Position numbers and translations under genes: made by a program. Below are positions 39,601-51,694 of a DNA stretch of 64,000 nucleotides, in pieces. The notes under the pieces are model-generated. The model saw nothing but the letters and a program-made list of their open reading frames with translations, made no database searches and had not been told where the DNA came from. Position 1 is the first letter of the stretch. Each line of letters begins with the position of its first letter. Source of the stretch: Smittium mucronatum (taxonomy: Eukaryota; Kickxellomycota; Harpellomycetes; Harpellales; Legeriomycetaceae); NCBI GenBank assembly GCA_001953115.1, contig LSSL01000016.1:26665-90664 (forward strand). Reading direction: 5' to 3'.

Positions 39601-41265
39601 TATAATTTTTCATTTTTAATAGTCTTCCTAAACTTTATCCTTGATTTTTTATAATAATTTACCAAAATTTATACCACGAAAAAAAAAAATCTCTTTTAGC
39701 CTAGAAGAGATTTTTATAAAATTCATACTCTTTTTTAGAATAATTAAAGAAAAAAAAATATTATAAATTTTGTAAGATACTGTATTAAAAAAAATATAAA
39801 ATTACAAGTCTTCGGTACTCCATGGCTCAAATTTTAACGAATTTAAATGACCTGCGGTGTTAAAACTATGGGAATTTTTTGATGAAAAAAATCTAATTTA
39901 GTTGAAGATTTCACATTTCGATGAATGCATTAGAACGAAAAATAAAGGTGTAAAATGAAAAATTATAAAACTTAAAAATATTGGACATAAATCTTGTAAT
40001 ATTTGCTGCATTTTAAGAAAGAATGGAATATTAGTTGAAATTAATAAAATATATAACGTAATAAGAAACGAATCATAAAAGGTGAAAAATTTTAAAAAAA
40101 CAACTTTGGGTGATTTTTCTAATATTTACGGGTTTTTAAAATTGAATTATTTTATTTGAGAACCTTACTTGGCATCTTATTTTTCCGATATAAATGATTT
40201 AAGGGGCTTTTTTATCTCAGCAGTCTCAGTAAAAATGCTTTTAAATACTGAGAATATGAACCTGGATTCAACATTTAAGTTGATTAATGAAAAATACCTT
40301 GTTATAATCTCTGGGATTTCAGATAATAAAAATTAATTCTAAAAGATATCAATAGCATTAGTAATCATAGATAATGAATATTTGTATTTCTGGATACTGA
40401 GCATTCTTGAAATTGAAAAAAAGAAAATTTTATTGTTATGGAATATAGGAACAATCATTTCAGACTCTGCTCAGCAAATTTCAAATACAATTACAAATTT
40501 TCAATATAAAAGTAATAGATTTCATTTTCAGTTCCACATATCCAAAAATATGTTGAAACCCTTAAAAGGGATCATCACGGTATTCAAAAATAAAGTTTAA
40601 GTGGATTTAAAAAAATCCAACTTTCACTAAATATTGAAATTTTCGAAAGATCATAGCAACTTTTCTTCGAAAAATGAATCAATTTCAGTGAAATGAATAT
40701 TGTGATAGTAAAAATAGATGTCTTTTATTTCCAGAAAAATTTCAGACTGTATGTGGCCAACATTCTATTTTTGCCCTCAACAAAAAAAACTTTTTGGAAA
40801 TTTTCAACAGGGATTTGAAAAATAGATATACAAAATGATAAAAAAGTATAACATACTGGATTTTTTGATAACATCAGTAACTATTTTACAGGATTATAAC
40901 AGTTTCAAAAAGTCGGAAACTTCAAAAATATAGTATAAAGAAATAATTAAAATAAAAAAACAGTTATGGATTTTTTCATTAATTTGTAAAAATGGAAACG
41001 TTGATGTCTATTTAATTAAACAAAGAAAAATAATTCTTATAGAAAACACTCATATATATGTATCTTATGAAAGTCTAAACTGGGAAAGGTTTGAAACAAT
41101 GGCGAATTTTTTAAAAAAATAAGAATTTGTTTATGTATGCTCTAGGATTTTCAGTCGGAAAGACATAACGTTTATATTGTGTAACTCTTATATAAAAAAA
41201 AGAAATGCATACACATATACTCTTCCCTATAAATGAAAAAGTTACAGGAATAGTTAGTATAACCC
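36615..41265 (+). mobile_element. Candidate extent of a MULE element
   Basis: A 13-base block, CCTGTAACTTTTT at 36636-36648, recurs inverted at 41236-41248. Weaker similarity extends outward to GGG at 36615 and CCC at 41265. The MULE transposase relic lies just inside the right end, as expected if these are its terminal inverted repeats. I could not find a matching target duplication, and an isolated 13-base match in AT-rich DNA is weak support. The space from 36.7 to 39.8 kb holds no recognised gene; minus-strand frames at 37660-37851 and 38193-38429 are unassigned. Confidence 0.25.
39830..41150 (+). pseudogene. Mutator-like (MULE) transposase relic
   Basis: One plus-strand frame from the ATG at 40256 to 40600 is broken only by two TAA codons near 40335 and 40341. 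It reads MNLDSTFKL (family 'mhlDaTyKl'), YLVIISGISDNKN ('fpvlv.GisD..'), KISIALVI, then IISDSAQQISNTI ('lmaDaa.ait.ai'), and then FHISKNMLKPLKG ('CwfHv.kNv.kklk'). These carry the positions of the MULE catalytic Asp residues and the conserved C-x-x-H region, with the Cys lost. Downstream, near 41010-41100, VYLIKQRKIIL and YESLNWERFETMANF resemble the C-terminal part of the same family. Upstream, about 39960-40060, KSCNICCILRKNGILVEI is a possible FLYWCH-type zinc-finger remnant. The protein is dead because of stops. Confidence 0.65.
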
Positions 41266-41269
41266 TTTT

Positions 41270-44200
41270 TCAAGACGTGAAAAAGGCTGAAAGGTCTAAA
41301 AAAGTTTAAAAAAACATCATTTTGCAAATATTTTAAATTAAACTTTAATTTATTATTGTTTTGGATTGCCTAAACTATAATTAAAAATTTAAATAAAATT
41401 AACAAATTTGTACGATAATAATTCATTGCATAGATATACTGATTCCCATCTTCTTATTAGGTTTACAAGTTGTTATTTATAAATTTATTCGGATAAAGGT
41501 TAAGTTCAGTCGTCATATTGAGGGTTCCCATTGTATATAATTGTATTTTCTAACATATAAATAAAATTTTTAATTTAATTATTTAAATTTATGAAAGATT
41601 CTTTGAATAAAATAAAGGAAATTTAATAATCACGTATATATATTTTAAGAATATTCTTACTTTATAGATCACCTAAAAGTATCAGGGAATATCCGTCGAA
41701 AAAATGTGGCCGTTTATCCTTAATTTGTATCAAACTTTATTTTTTTGATATATAATCTTTTTCTTGTCAATGTATCGCCGATTTGAATTCCATGTTCATG
41801 TTATGATGGAATATTTGGAGTTTTAATTTTTCAAAAATTAAATTTTTATTGGGTTTTTATATAGTTCCCCTAAATATAAAATATAAATAAATCTCTCTTT
41901 TTAAATAATGGATACCTTTTATGAAACTTTTAGATCTTAATACTTTTTTTAATAGTTGGGAAAATATTTTTTTACTGAATAAAAATTTATTTTTTATAAA
42001 AATGTTTCATTGGCATACTTTATTATTTTGTAATTTTTTATTCAAAAAACCAGTAATTTTTAAGTAATGATATTTATGCCTTTTTATTGGTCTGAAATTG
42101 TTTAGGGTGTTTTTTTAAATATAGAATTTAGCATATTTTCACAATCAGAATCTAAAATTTGATTTATCTTGACTATATCGATCTATTAAAATACAATTTG
42201 GCAGAAATTTGGCCTATTTTACTGATTTTGGCACAATTTGATACACTCTCAAACGCATTGACATTTCTTTATTAACTAGCCAAAAATAATAAATTATTTC
42301 ATATTGTTATCGAATTATTTGGTCTGAATTCAAGTAAAAAATCTTGGATTTGAAGAAAACGGCTTATGGAAAAATAACTCATCTTTTTAATTAACAAAAA
42401 ATCCTGCACTTAATAATTGGCACGATAAAGTTGGTATATTCTCTGTGTCAGAAGAAATTTCTTATTTAAATTTTCCCGCTCTCTTTATTTTGAAGCATCC
42501 ATTAATTTTTTATAAAAAATTATTGAAAAGTTAGAAACTGTTTTACACCTTTTCCAATTCGATTTTGATCAAAGTAGGACCTAATAAAAAAATATTGGAT
42601 TTAATTTTTTAAAACTGAAAAAAAATTAAAAACGAGTAAAAATAAATTCTGGATTAATGAATTAAATTTGACTGTATTGCACCGATTAAAATATAAGCGA
42701 AAAATTGCAAAAATTCACATTTGAGCTCGAAAAAAATGAATTATAGTTTTTATAAAATTAAAAATTTCATAATATTCGAATATTTGAGTTTTTTTATATT
42801 TGAGGAATATGGGGTAACATGCATATTCATGTATTTTTTTTACTTTTCCCTATTTTTTTTCACTTTAATTAAATTCATATTTACGGTTTTTGTATTTGGA
42901 TTAACTTAATTATCCATTTATACCCTTTTAAATTGGATAGGCTTCGTTCAAATTGCATTTAGAGTCATCGAATTATTGTTTAATTATTTTTCAATTCAGC
43001 ACACATTCACCTAGAGAAATTTATTTTTTACACTTTGTCCTAATTTTTTCGAAATATCATTAAAAAAAGTTTACAAAAGAAATATTATATTGGAAAAAAT
43101 GTAAATTTTACCATGAACTAGTATTTTTTTTGACTAATTATTGGTTTTTATATGTTTAAATATATTGTAGCCAATTTTTTACACTAAAAATTTTCATTTT
43201 AAAAAAAAATCTCCCAAATTTATCCAAATATAATAATATACATTAAATAACTCAAAATAACCAAACTTATAATTATATATATATCCTTTTAATTAATGTA
43301 ATATTTCCAACTAGGTACCTAGAAAAAAACAAAAAAATCCATTTTATTTATGAATTCAGACAAATATGTGGAATCAATTTATGTTATTCCAAAAAAATAT
43401 ATATTGCCGTTTTTTATTTAGGAAATAAACGTCTGCAAATTTCCTAAAAATTCTTTTTATTTCAGTAAAAATCTGAAAATTAATTTAAACACCTGCGAAA
43501 TCGGAAATTTCCCTATTTATAATTAGGGAATCTTAGCAATAATTTGATAATACCTTCATTTAAAATTTGAATTTAAAACTAACCAATTGATATGGAGTAA
43601 AATCAAAGTTTAAATTAATGATTTTTTCCAACAAATACCCTGATTGATCAGTATAAATTGTAACGAAAAATATTAAACTATAAAATTACAAAAAAAGTTG
43701 ATTATTTTATGATGTTAGATTGATGCTTTATTTGAGATATATTTAAAGATACATTTCATAATTCCCTTTGAAATTCGTACATCGATGAGATTCAGTACAT
43801 TTTTAAGTCTTACTGACCATTTTTTTATGAATTATGTATACTCTCAGTTATTGGGGAACTGAGTTCATTTATTATCTATTTTTATCAGTTAATTAGTTTG
43901 GTTTTATCTTCAAGTCGAAATTTCAGCTTCTGAAAAAATCTTCATTATATTGGATACAGTTCTAACCCAATATCTGAAAAAAAATCAAATAAACCCGATT
44001 CTCAAAATACTGAAAGTGATATGAAAAATAGGAAGACATTTTTAAACTTTTAAAAATAATTTTTTAATTCTTTCTCTTTATGTTACGTTTATTTAATAAT
44101 TTATAATTTAAACACAGAAGTTTAATGAATATTTCTAAATCTTCAAATCAAATTATTTTCAGATATTTTATTGAATAATTTATATCTAATGAATTTAGAA

Positions 44201-44600
44201 ACATTTTTAAGAAAAAATATAAGTTTAATTTAATGAAAATGATATACCATTATTTGAGGTTTATTTTTTCAAAACTAATTTTACTAACTATAGAAAAAAA
44301 TCTATATAAGGAATTGTTCTTTTCAAAAATTTGCTATTTGTAATTGCTAATTAGATATTTTGACTGGTCTTATTAACTTTTTCACAGAAGAATAGTTAGA
44401 TAAAATAAAATCCCTATATGAATTTTTCCTGATGCAAAAGTTTATTCCGCTGTAAAAAAAATGGGGTAGAGCGTGTGATTCCAATTTCACGTTAATTTTT
44501 ATTTTTTTTTAAATTCACATATTGTTGAAAGGCATAAAACTCAAATACAAACACAAAAAAAAAAACAAAGGCGGAAAATGGAATGAGAGAATAAATTAAT
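41270..44600. other. AT-rich intergenic, nothing recognised
   Basis: No gene recognised. The plus-strand frame 42721-42909 is Phe and Ile rich and begins at a TTG codon. A short stretch near 44455-44500 resembles part of a tRNA-Trp but cannot be completed (see rejected items). Confidence 0.5.
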
Positions 44601-44633
44601 ATCCTTGTATCAGATTATTCCTTAAATAGTCAG

Positions 44634-44695
44634 ATGTGTGAATGGAGGTGGTTAAATTTATCATATGTGTGATTGAAGGATGTCAAATTTATCAA
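44634..44695 (+). repeat. Two-copy 31-bp tandem repeat
   Basis: Two diverged 31-base units, each starting ATGTGTGA and ending AAATTTATCA, in direct tandem. Confidence 0.7.
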
Positions 44696-44934
44696 ATTGG
44701 ATATTCGATTATCAGATTTTTTCAGAAACGATAGCTATTTTAGTAAAATATCAGATTTTTTTATTTAGCACCCTTTTTTGTTAATTAAGTAATAATTTTT
44801 TATGTAAAAAAAAACAGAAAGTTCAGTGAAAAAAAATATATATATAGAATTTTTTTAAGATTTTTTCCTGACCTCTTTTTCTTTTCGTATCATGCTTTTT
44901 TTTTGTTATTTAAAACTTCACAGATGCACTGATG

Positions 44935-45190
44935 TTACTTATACGGAAGAAAAGGATTATTGGCTAGAAAAGTCTCAAGAGTACAATATGTATCATCATA
45001 ATCCTTCGGACTATAGATACCATAAATAACCTTCCCCATTCATCTGTTGAGTTTCTTTTTGATTCTAATATGTTATTAAAACTGAAAATAAAAATACCTT
45101 TTTTTTCAAGACGTTTCTGATGAAACATTGCCGGAGAATATTTCTCTTTTTTCAAATACTAATTAAAAATGATCCTCTGATAGCAATTTA
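44935..45190 (-). pseudogene. Coding-like minus-strand patch with a one-base shift
   Basis: On the minus strand, the first part reads KYSPAMFHQKRLEKKG, then NILESKRNSTDEWG. After a one-base frame change it continues as MGKVIYGIYSPKDYDDTY, then CTLETFLANNPFLPYK, to a TAA at 44935. Amino-acid use is balanced and unlike AT noise. I do not recognise the protein. It could be a host gene exon with a sequence error, an exon pair with a hidden junction, or a pseudogene or transposon piece. Confidence 0.3.
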
Positions 45191-45466
45191 TTAATGACTA
45201 TAAAGCAATAGATATTTGAATTAAAATTAGGACCAATCAATTTTTCTTTAAAAACTTTTTTCTGAGTCTATATTTCTCGAAAGTTTGAAACTTTTAAAAA
45301 TAATATAATTTTTTTCATAAAATCGAAGCTTTTTTAGGAATTTTTCTTTTTTATGAGAAAAAATTTTCCGCTTCCTACCATCTGAAAATACTGATAAAAA
45401 ATTTTTTTTTAGTTCTTTATATTAAATTTTCTTCCTCTATCAACTTCCAGCTTTTAGATATTCGTA

Positions 45467-45562
45467 ATTTTAGTATTTTCAAACTTATTTGGATATAAAT
45501 TTTAGTATTTTCAAACTTATTTGGATATAAATTTTAGTATTTTCAAAATTATTTGGATATAA
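45467..45562 (+). repeat. Three-copy 32-bp tandem repeat
   Basis: Three consecutive 32-base units beginning ATTTTAGTATTTTCAAA and ending TGGATATAA. The first two are identical; the third has one C-to-A change. A partial fourth unit (ATTTTAG) follows. Confidence 0.95.
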
Positions 45563-45574
45563 ATTTTAGAAAGT

Positions 45575-48490
45575 AAAATTTATTTATAATTTGTGATGAA
45601 AAATTTTATGTTTGTTAAAAAAAAAGCGATTATAACAAATCAACGATAATAATAATCAATTCTAGTAGCATTCTGTAAGAAATTATTTATTAAGATTTTA
45701 ATAGAAATTGAGTTATCTGAAATTTTTGTTTTGGAAATAAAATCTATGCCACTATCATTAAACAAACGTTCGTTGTATTATAAAAATTAAATAATTTTAA
45801 TTTTCAAACTTTATAACTCATATAGTTAAAGAGAAAATATTTTTATTCGGAATTGAACTTATAAGTGGAAAAAAAAAAGAAGTAAATTTGAATAAGATAA
45901 ATTTGCACTCCCTAAATAAATGGAAGTCTTTTTATTTTTTATCATATATGAGTTATTTTTTAGAGATAAATATCAATTTGAATTTAGATGAAAAATTATT
46001 TCTTACATTCGCATAATTATTTAAAGAATGTATTTCTTTTATATTTTTTTATGCCAAATAATGAACTTTTTCTTTATAAATTTTTTTAAATTTTTACTTT
46101 TAAATTATAAAAGCTAGCCATTATTGTGCCTCTTTTCATGTTTCTGCTTTTTTAATCATTCTAAAAGCAATTTCCATAATTTTAGTTGAGAATTCCATAA
46201 CAATTTTTCATTCTTTTTAAATGTTTCTTTCGTTGATTTGGAAACTTTTTCGGCATGCTCGATTGAATAACTGTTTTCCGAAACCCCCCTCTTATATATA
46301 TATTATCCTTTGCTCACAAAAAAAATTTTTTTTAGAAAAATATCAATAATTATAATTTTTATTTTATTTTATGAATTTACCACAACTATTGTAGATTTTT
46401 TTTACTACCAATACTTGTTTTGATTTAAAAAAATCCGTCTAATTGATACCTACACCACTCGATGTGTTTATTTTAAGAAAAGTGAACAAGTTAGGAAAAA
46501 TACTATATTTCTAAAAAATAAAAATCATCGAATTTATTAGCCATAATCTCAATTATACTGTGCTTATGAATTAAGAATATAGTATTTACACATAATAACT
46601 ATTGGTGAATATTTTTGATCTAAAAAATTGAATTTTAAATAAATTTTATCAATAAAAAAATAAAAAAATTCTGGGTGAAATTAAATTATTTTTAAATAAT
46701 TTATCTGCTAGTAATATTAATATCCAAAAGCATATAAATATATGTGAAAGGTACAATTTTATGAAAAACCTCCTTAAAAATTTTGGAAAAATAAATTAAA
46801 TATTTTGTCGAAAAAAAATGTGAAGAGTTTATAATAGATAACCTCGTTTTACTTCATATTATCTAAATTATAGAAATTTGAAGCATTCAAAGTTATCACA
46901 TATAGAATTTTCACATTTAAATATCATTAAACCCACAATTTTCTAAAATTTTCAAAAGTAATTATCAGATTTTATTTGAGCCATTACACAATTACATACA
47001 CACCATATATTAAATTCTAAATCATGATAATATAAAAATAAAATAAAGCCTGAAAATTATTTCAATGCATCTCAAAATAAAAAAATTTCAAATTTCCGAT
47101 TTTCTTTTGAAATAACCGTTAAGTATTGAGCTATTTTTATCTTTTATGGGGATTATTCACAAAATGCCATAATCAAAATTTTCAAATACCAAATTTTTGC
47201 ATCTTATCCCATAAATATATTTTTATATGCTGCAATTTTTGATTTTTATTCCACAATTATTATTTTTTACTATTCATATCATAGGTTTTTTGGATAAAAA
47301 TTGTGGCTAATGATCATCTAAAATCACGAAACTGTTTTTTTTGTGTTATGGAATTAGTGTAAGAACCGGATATACAGTTGAAAAAAAAACAATGAAAATT
47401 TTTCTTTAAATCCAAAATTGATTGATTTAAACATATATATCTTGTATATTTTTTTGAGTCAAATTCTAAAAAAAAATTATTAACAATAATATCAGTCTTA
47501 AGGAGTAAAAAATATGTCTAATACATTTTTTTAAGTTTTAATAAAGTATTTTATAAAGCTCAATTTGTATTGTATACTGACCTATCAGTCTTTTTTTGTG
47601 AATTTTTTTTGCTTTCGATCTTTTATCTTTTATCTTTTATCTTTTATTTTTTGATTTCTCAATTCATTTGTACATTCAATGTATATTTATTTCTATTTGT
47701 AATTCGATTATATATAATACTTTTTTCGATTAAGGTTTTAAGACATTGGTGATTGTAACTTTGTGGGTTTAAAAAATAACAAACATTAATCGTTTTAAAT
47801 TTTATTGTTTTGGTCAGTTTTGGAGGGATGAAATCTTGTGAGTCTAACACGTTATTACGTTACTAGAGAATTAAAGCCAAATAAAACAACCTTCGAACTT
47901 TCCTAATTTAGAGCCAATTATTGTTACAAATACAATATATATATATAGTGTGACTACTAAATTTTATTAAAAGTTAACACTGATGTTTTTTATGTTAAAA
48001 AACGATACTTTTATTATATAAATAATATAAATATACTATATCAGCTTTCATTTAATTTTTCTTCTAATGTTAATATATTGAATAGAGTTTTGGCGAGTAA
48101 TTTATTTATAATTATATAAAGTAGAAATCAATTATATTGTATAAATTATCGGCTGATTATGCTCTTATTAAAAAGGTTCCAAAAAAATATGATTGATAGC
48201 AATAGTATATATTAATTATAATAGTAATTGAAGTTTTAAATCTATAAAATTTAATCAAGAAAAATGTTTTACAATAGCTTAATGAAATAATGGTTGAAAA
48301 TAGCATAAATGGTTGTATATAACAAAAAAAGGAGGGGAGGGGTTTCTCTAGGTACATTATCTTCCATTCCTTTGGTTATTAGTTTATTCTCCCGGTAGAA
48401 AAAAAATTCGTGAACAGTGGGGCAGCATTTCCTATACTATTCATTTCCTTATCATAGTTTTTAATTATGTTAGCTTTCAATAGAATTTGG
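45575..48490. other. AT-rich intergenic upstream of the gypsy element
   Basis: No recognisable gene. A (TTTTATC)n run lies at about 47618-47648. Small frames at 47570-47752, 47659-47850 and 48157-48357 have no motif and look accidental. A 5' LTR for the downstream element might lie at the right end of this stretch but I could not delimit one. Confidence 0.5.
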
Positions 48491-48506
48491 TGATAGAAAA
48501 GAAAAC

Positions 48507-48600
48507 TGTAGCATAAAAATCAAAAAATGTGGCATAAAAAAATATATATATGGCATAAAATGCCAAAATTGGGTATTTGAAAAATTCTTTTGTGGCATTG
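48507..48600 (+). repeat. Clustered TGGCATAAAA motifs
   Basis: The motif (T)GGCATAAAA occurs at about 48527 and 48551, with related GCATAAAA and TGGCATT copies on either side. The second copy forms the palindrome GGCATAAAATGCC. It lies about 450 bases before the gag start, so it could be part of LTR or promoter sequence. Confidence 0.4.
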
Positions 48601-48994
48601 TGAGAATTACATCCACACCTCATTGTGCTAAATCCAAATAATTGGTTATCACAATGGAATAAACGAAAAAATAGGATTATACAGATTGTCTCAATCTACA
48701 ATTTAGTTCTTAGATTAATCAATCTATATTTGCTGGAAAGATATAAAAATTCACCATAGTACTTAAACGACTATTCTTCCCATTACAGGAAAAGCAATTC
48801 ATTTAATATCTTCATCACACATACACCTTTTAGTCTTAGTTTACCACTTCCCTTTATTTTATCTTTTCTTCGCCCTCTAGTTTATATCAAATAAAACCAT
48901 ACTTAGCTCAAATCTTTTATCTGGTTTTATTCTGGCCCTAACATATTAATCAACTTATCAAACTCCCAAACTTCTTCGGCCCCAACTAAACACC

Positions 48995-49850
48995 ATGACT
49001 AAGAATTACTCCCTAAACATCCAACCACCTCAATATATGCAAGAAACCGAACTCCCACTACCTGGAATGAAAGGAATTAAACTTTCTCCAATTGATAAGT
49101 TCTATGGGTCCCCATCACAATACCCAAGTTTCATGGCAGCTATAAAAAGATAATTTTGGTTAAGTGCTGATATTTTCATTACTGACCACATAAAAATATC
49201 ATTCATATCCGCACTCCTGACAGATTCAGCCGCACTATGGTTCGAAGCTCAGCTAGACAGGGCTAGCAGCTCAACACTCATCTACGAAGATTTCGCCACA
49301 GCTTTCCAAAGATAATTCTCCGATTCTAGCTACAGGCTTAAATCAACCAATCAAATAATCAATATCTTCCAAGGAAAAAGATCAGTAGAATAATACCCGG
49401 CCGAGTTTTGCAACTTAGCGACTATAGCAGGATTTGACCAAAAGACCTTGATTGCGCAATTTCAGAAGAGATTAAATGGCAGAATTTTTGGCCTTTTAGA
49501 AAACAACCCGTTACCACAAACCATCGAAGAGCTAATGGACCAAGGTACTGAATTTGAAAATATATTAGCCATTAGAGACACCTTTAGACAAAAAAAATTT
49601 ATTAGACACGATTACAAATCCCATTATATGACCAGACAAAGTCCTTCATACTCACAGGAAAAACTATAAAGTCAGCCTATTGTTCAAGCAATAAATCACT
49701 TTAATCCGGAACATATCCCTATGGAAATTGTTTCATTAAAGATTAGGCTGAGAGACCTACTAAGCTACGAGGGAAAATCCAGACGCATGAAGAATGGACT
49801 TTTTTGTATTGTGGTGCACAGGGACATATTTTATTAAACTGTAAACCATG
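48995..49850 (+). pseudogene. Ty3/gypsy gag with zinc knuckle
   Basis: Gag forms the retrotransposon capsid around its RNA. An ATG at 48995 opens one continuous frame to the TAA at 49669-49671, broken only by three TAA codons (after AAIKR, after TAFQR and after KRSVE). It contains typical gypsy capsid landmarks: SPIDKFYGSPSQYPSF, DSAALWFEAQL, AEFCNLATIAGFDQKTLI and FQKRLNGRIF. After a frame change, a zinc knuckle reads LYCGAQGHILLNC near 49814-49848. Its Cx4Hx4C spacing is kept but the first Cys of CCHC is replaced by Phe. Two of the three stops sit where a Glu or Gln is usual (SVE-E-Y, IKR-Q-FW), so they look like single-base nonsense changes. Confidence 0.75.
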
Positions 49851-49853
49851 TCC

Positions 49854-50695
49854 AAGAGATTTTTTAGACCAACCCCATCTGTAGATAGGAAGCTACTCTT
49901 GGGGTCAAAATTCGACAATAGTTATAATAACATTAGTAAACATAGGTTTTTATACCCTATAGATGATATTTACACGAAAATAAACAGAACCCTTTGCTTA
50001 ATTGTTACTGGAGCATCAGCAAACTTTATTAGTATAGACTATTGTAAAAAATTAAAAATTCCTACAACCAAATTAAAAATCGAAACAATAGTAGAAACCA
50101 TATATTGTAAACCGATAACAACAGACTCAATATCTCAAAATATATTTTCCTTGCGAGAAGAAATGAAGAAAAACTATGAAGAAAAAATTGATCTGTATCC
50201 AATACCAGCTAAACATGCTGATATAATCCTAGGCTTACCCATGTTCTAAAAACATCAACGAATATATACTGGGAAAAGCTATCTATCAAACTTGACTCAA
50301 AATTCTGTACCTAAAATTTCAACTTAATTATGGAGTGCATAAATTTCACCATCAAGGCCCCATAGTCTTCTGAGAAAGATGCATCAAATACTGAATTATT
50401 TTACACATCAGAAGATCCAACTTCAGCTTCAGAAACAGACTCGGAATTAGACTTCAAATCTGTAACAGATGTTCAAATCGGGGAATTGTTTAAAGAGGAA
50501 TCCGAAAAAGAAGAACTATATTTTCCTCCAGGAGATATAGTATCTAATGGACCTCATACAATCTCCTATAATATCACTAATTCTGGTACGTTAGAAGGAC
50601 TCCCGCATCAGTATGCAGATTATTATTCTGATTTTAGTAAAGCAAAAGAAGAAACACTACCCGTTATCGAAAATATGACTGCCCAATGGAATTGA
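49854..50695 (+). pseudogene. Ty3/gypsy protease and linker
   Basis: The open frame ending at 50249 holds a retropepsin-like domain. CLIVTGASANFIS near 50005-50040 aligns with the family's L-[IV]-D-T-G-A-S-x-x-F-I-S, but the catalytic Asp is Val. The later PIPAKHADIILGLPMF matches the C-terminal 'aHD.ILGmpwL' block. The next frame (50486-50695) carries the linker: acidic EESEKEEL, then GLPHQYADYYSDFSKAKEET, matching 'lP.eY.dfadvFsk.ka..lp'. Protease processes the polyprotein during particle maturation; with no catalytic Asp and separate frames this copy cannot. Confidence 0.7.
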
Positions 50696-51690
50696 AGCAA
50701 AATTTCGAGCCACCATGGGGTCCCATATATTCACTAACAGAAAATAAACTTGCTACCCTTAAGATATATATTGAGGAAAATCTTAAATCAGGATTCATAT
50801 CAAACTCTCAATCCCCCGCAGGATCACCGATAATTTTTATTTAAAAGAAAGATGGAAGCCTTCGTTTACGTGTAGACTATCGTAAACTAAACAAAATTAC
50901 AGTAAAAAACTGGTATCCCCTTCCCAGGATCGAAGAGATATTTAATAGGCTTGGTGCAACAAAGATTTTCACTAAACTTGACCTGAGAAATGTATAAAAT
51001 CTAGTATGCATTAGATCTGGTGGCACATACAAAACCGCAGTCGGATGTAGGTATGGACACTATGAGTATAATTTCATGCCTTTTGGGCTCACCAGTGCAA
51101 AAGCCACTTTCCAGATTTTTTTAATGATACTCTAAAAGATGTACTAGAAGACTATTCAACTGCATATCTTAAAAATATCAATATACTCTAAAAAAATCGA
51201 AGATCATGTCATAAATGTCCGAAACGTGTTAGAAAAACTAAAGCACAACAACCTGTACTGCAAACTAGAAAAGTGCGAGTTTAACAGAAATAAAGTGATT
51301 TTCTTAGACCATTCTATATCTAAAGATGGCATATGCAAGAACCAGGAGAAGGTAAAAAACTTCAAAGAATGGAAAACTCCAAAATATGTAAATGATGTCC
51401 AAATATTTTTGGGCTTTGCTAATTATTACAGAAGTTTAATCCTGGATTACTCCAAGATATCAACGCCCATAACAAAACTACCCAAAAAGGACGTATTGTC
51501 TGAATGGGGTCAGGATCAACAAGCGGACTTTGAACGTTTACTGGAACTCCTTACCTCCGGAAAGGTAATAATTTTTCCTGATACATCAAAAAGTTTTACA
51601 GTATAAACAGATGCTTCTGAGTTTACTATTGGAGTGGTTCTATATCGAAGCGACTCTGACGGAAACATACGACCTCGCGTCTGTAATGAA
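50686..51690 (+). pseudogene. Ty3/gypsy reverse transcriptase and start of RNase H
   Basis: From 50686 the frame reads ELKQNFEPPWGPIYSLTE, then [27 protein letters not shown] and [16 protein letters not shown], then FTKLDLRN (first catalytic Asp kept), [19 protein letters not shown], and after a shift YLKNINIYS, where the invariant Y-x-D-D is Y-L-K-N, removing both catalytic Asp residues. KLEKCEFNRNKVIFLDHSI, then FLGFANYYRSLI and the RNase H opening TDASEFTIGVVLYRS follow. TAA codons interrupt at FI-stop-KKDG, RNV-stop-NLV and FTV-stop-TDAS. The element stops early in RNase H near 51.69 kb; no integrase or 3' LTR is visible, so the 3' half is missing. Confidence 0.85.
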
Positions 51691-51694
51691 CATG

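Noticed and set aside
44440..44500. tRNA-Trp-like fragment (GGTAGAGCG followed by a CCA anticodon-like loop)
   Set aside because: The D-arm end and anticodon region look plausible, but no T arm or acceptor stem can be paired within tRNA distance, so it is a coincidence or an unrecoverable fragment.
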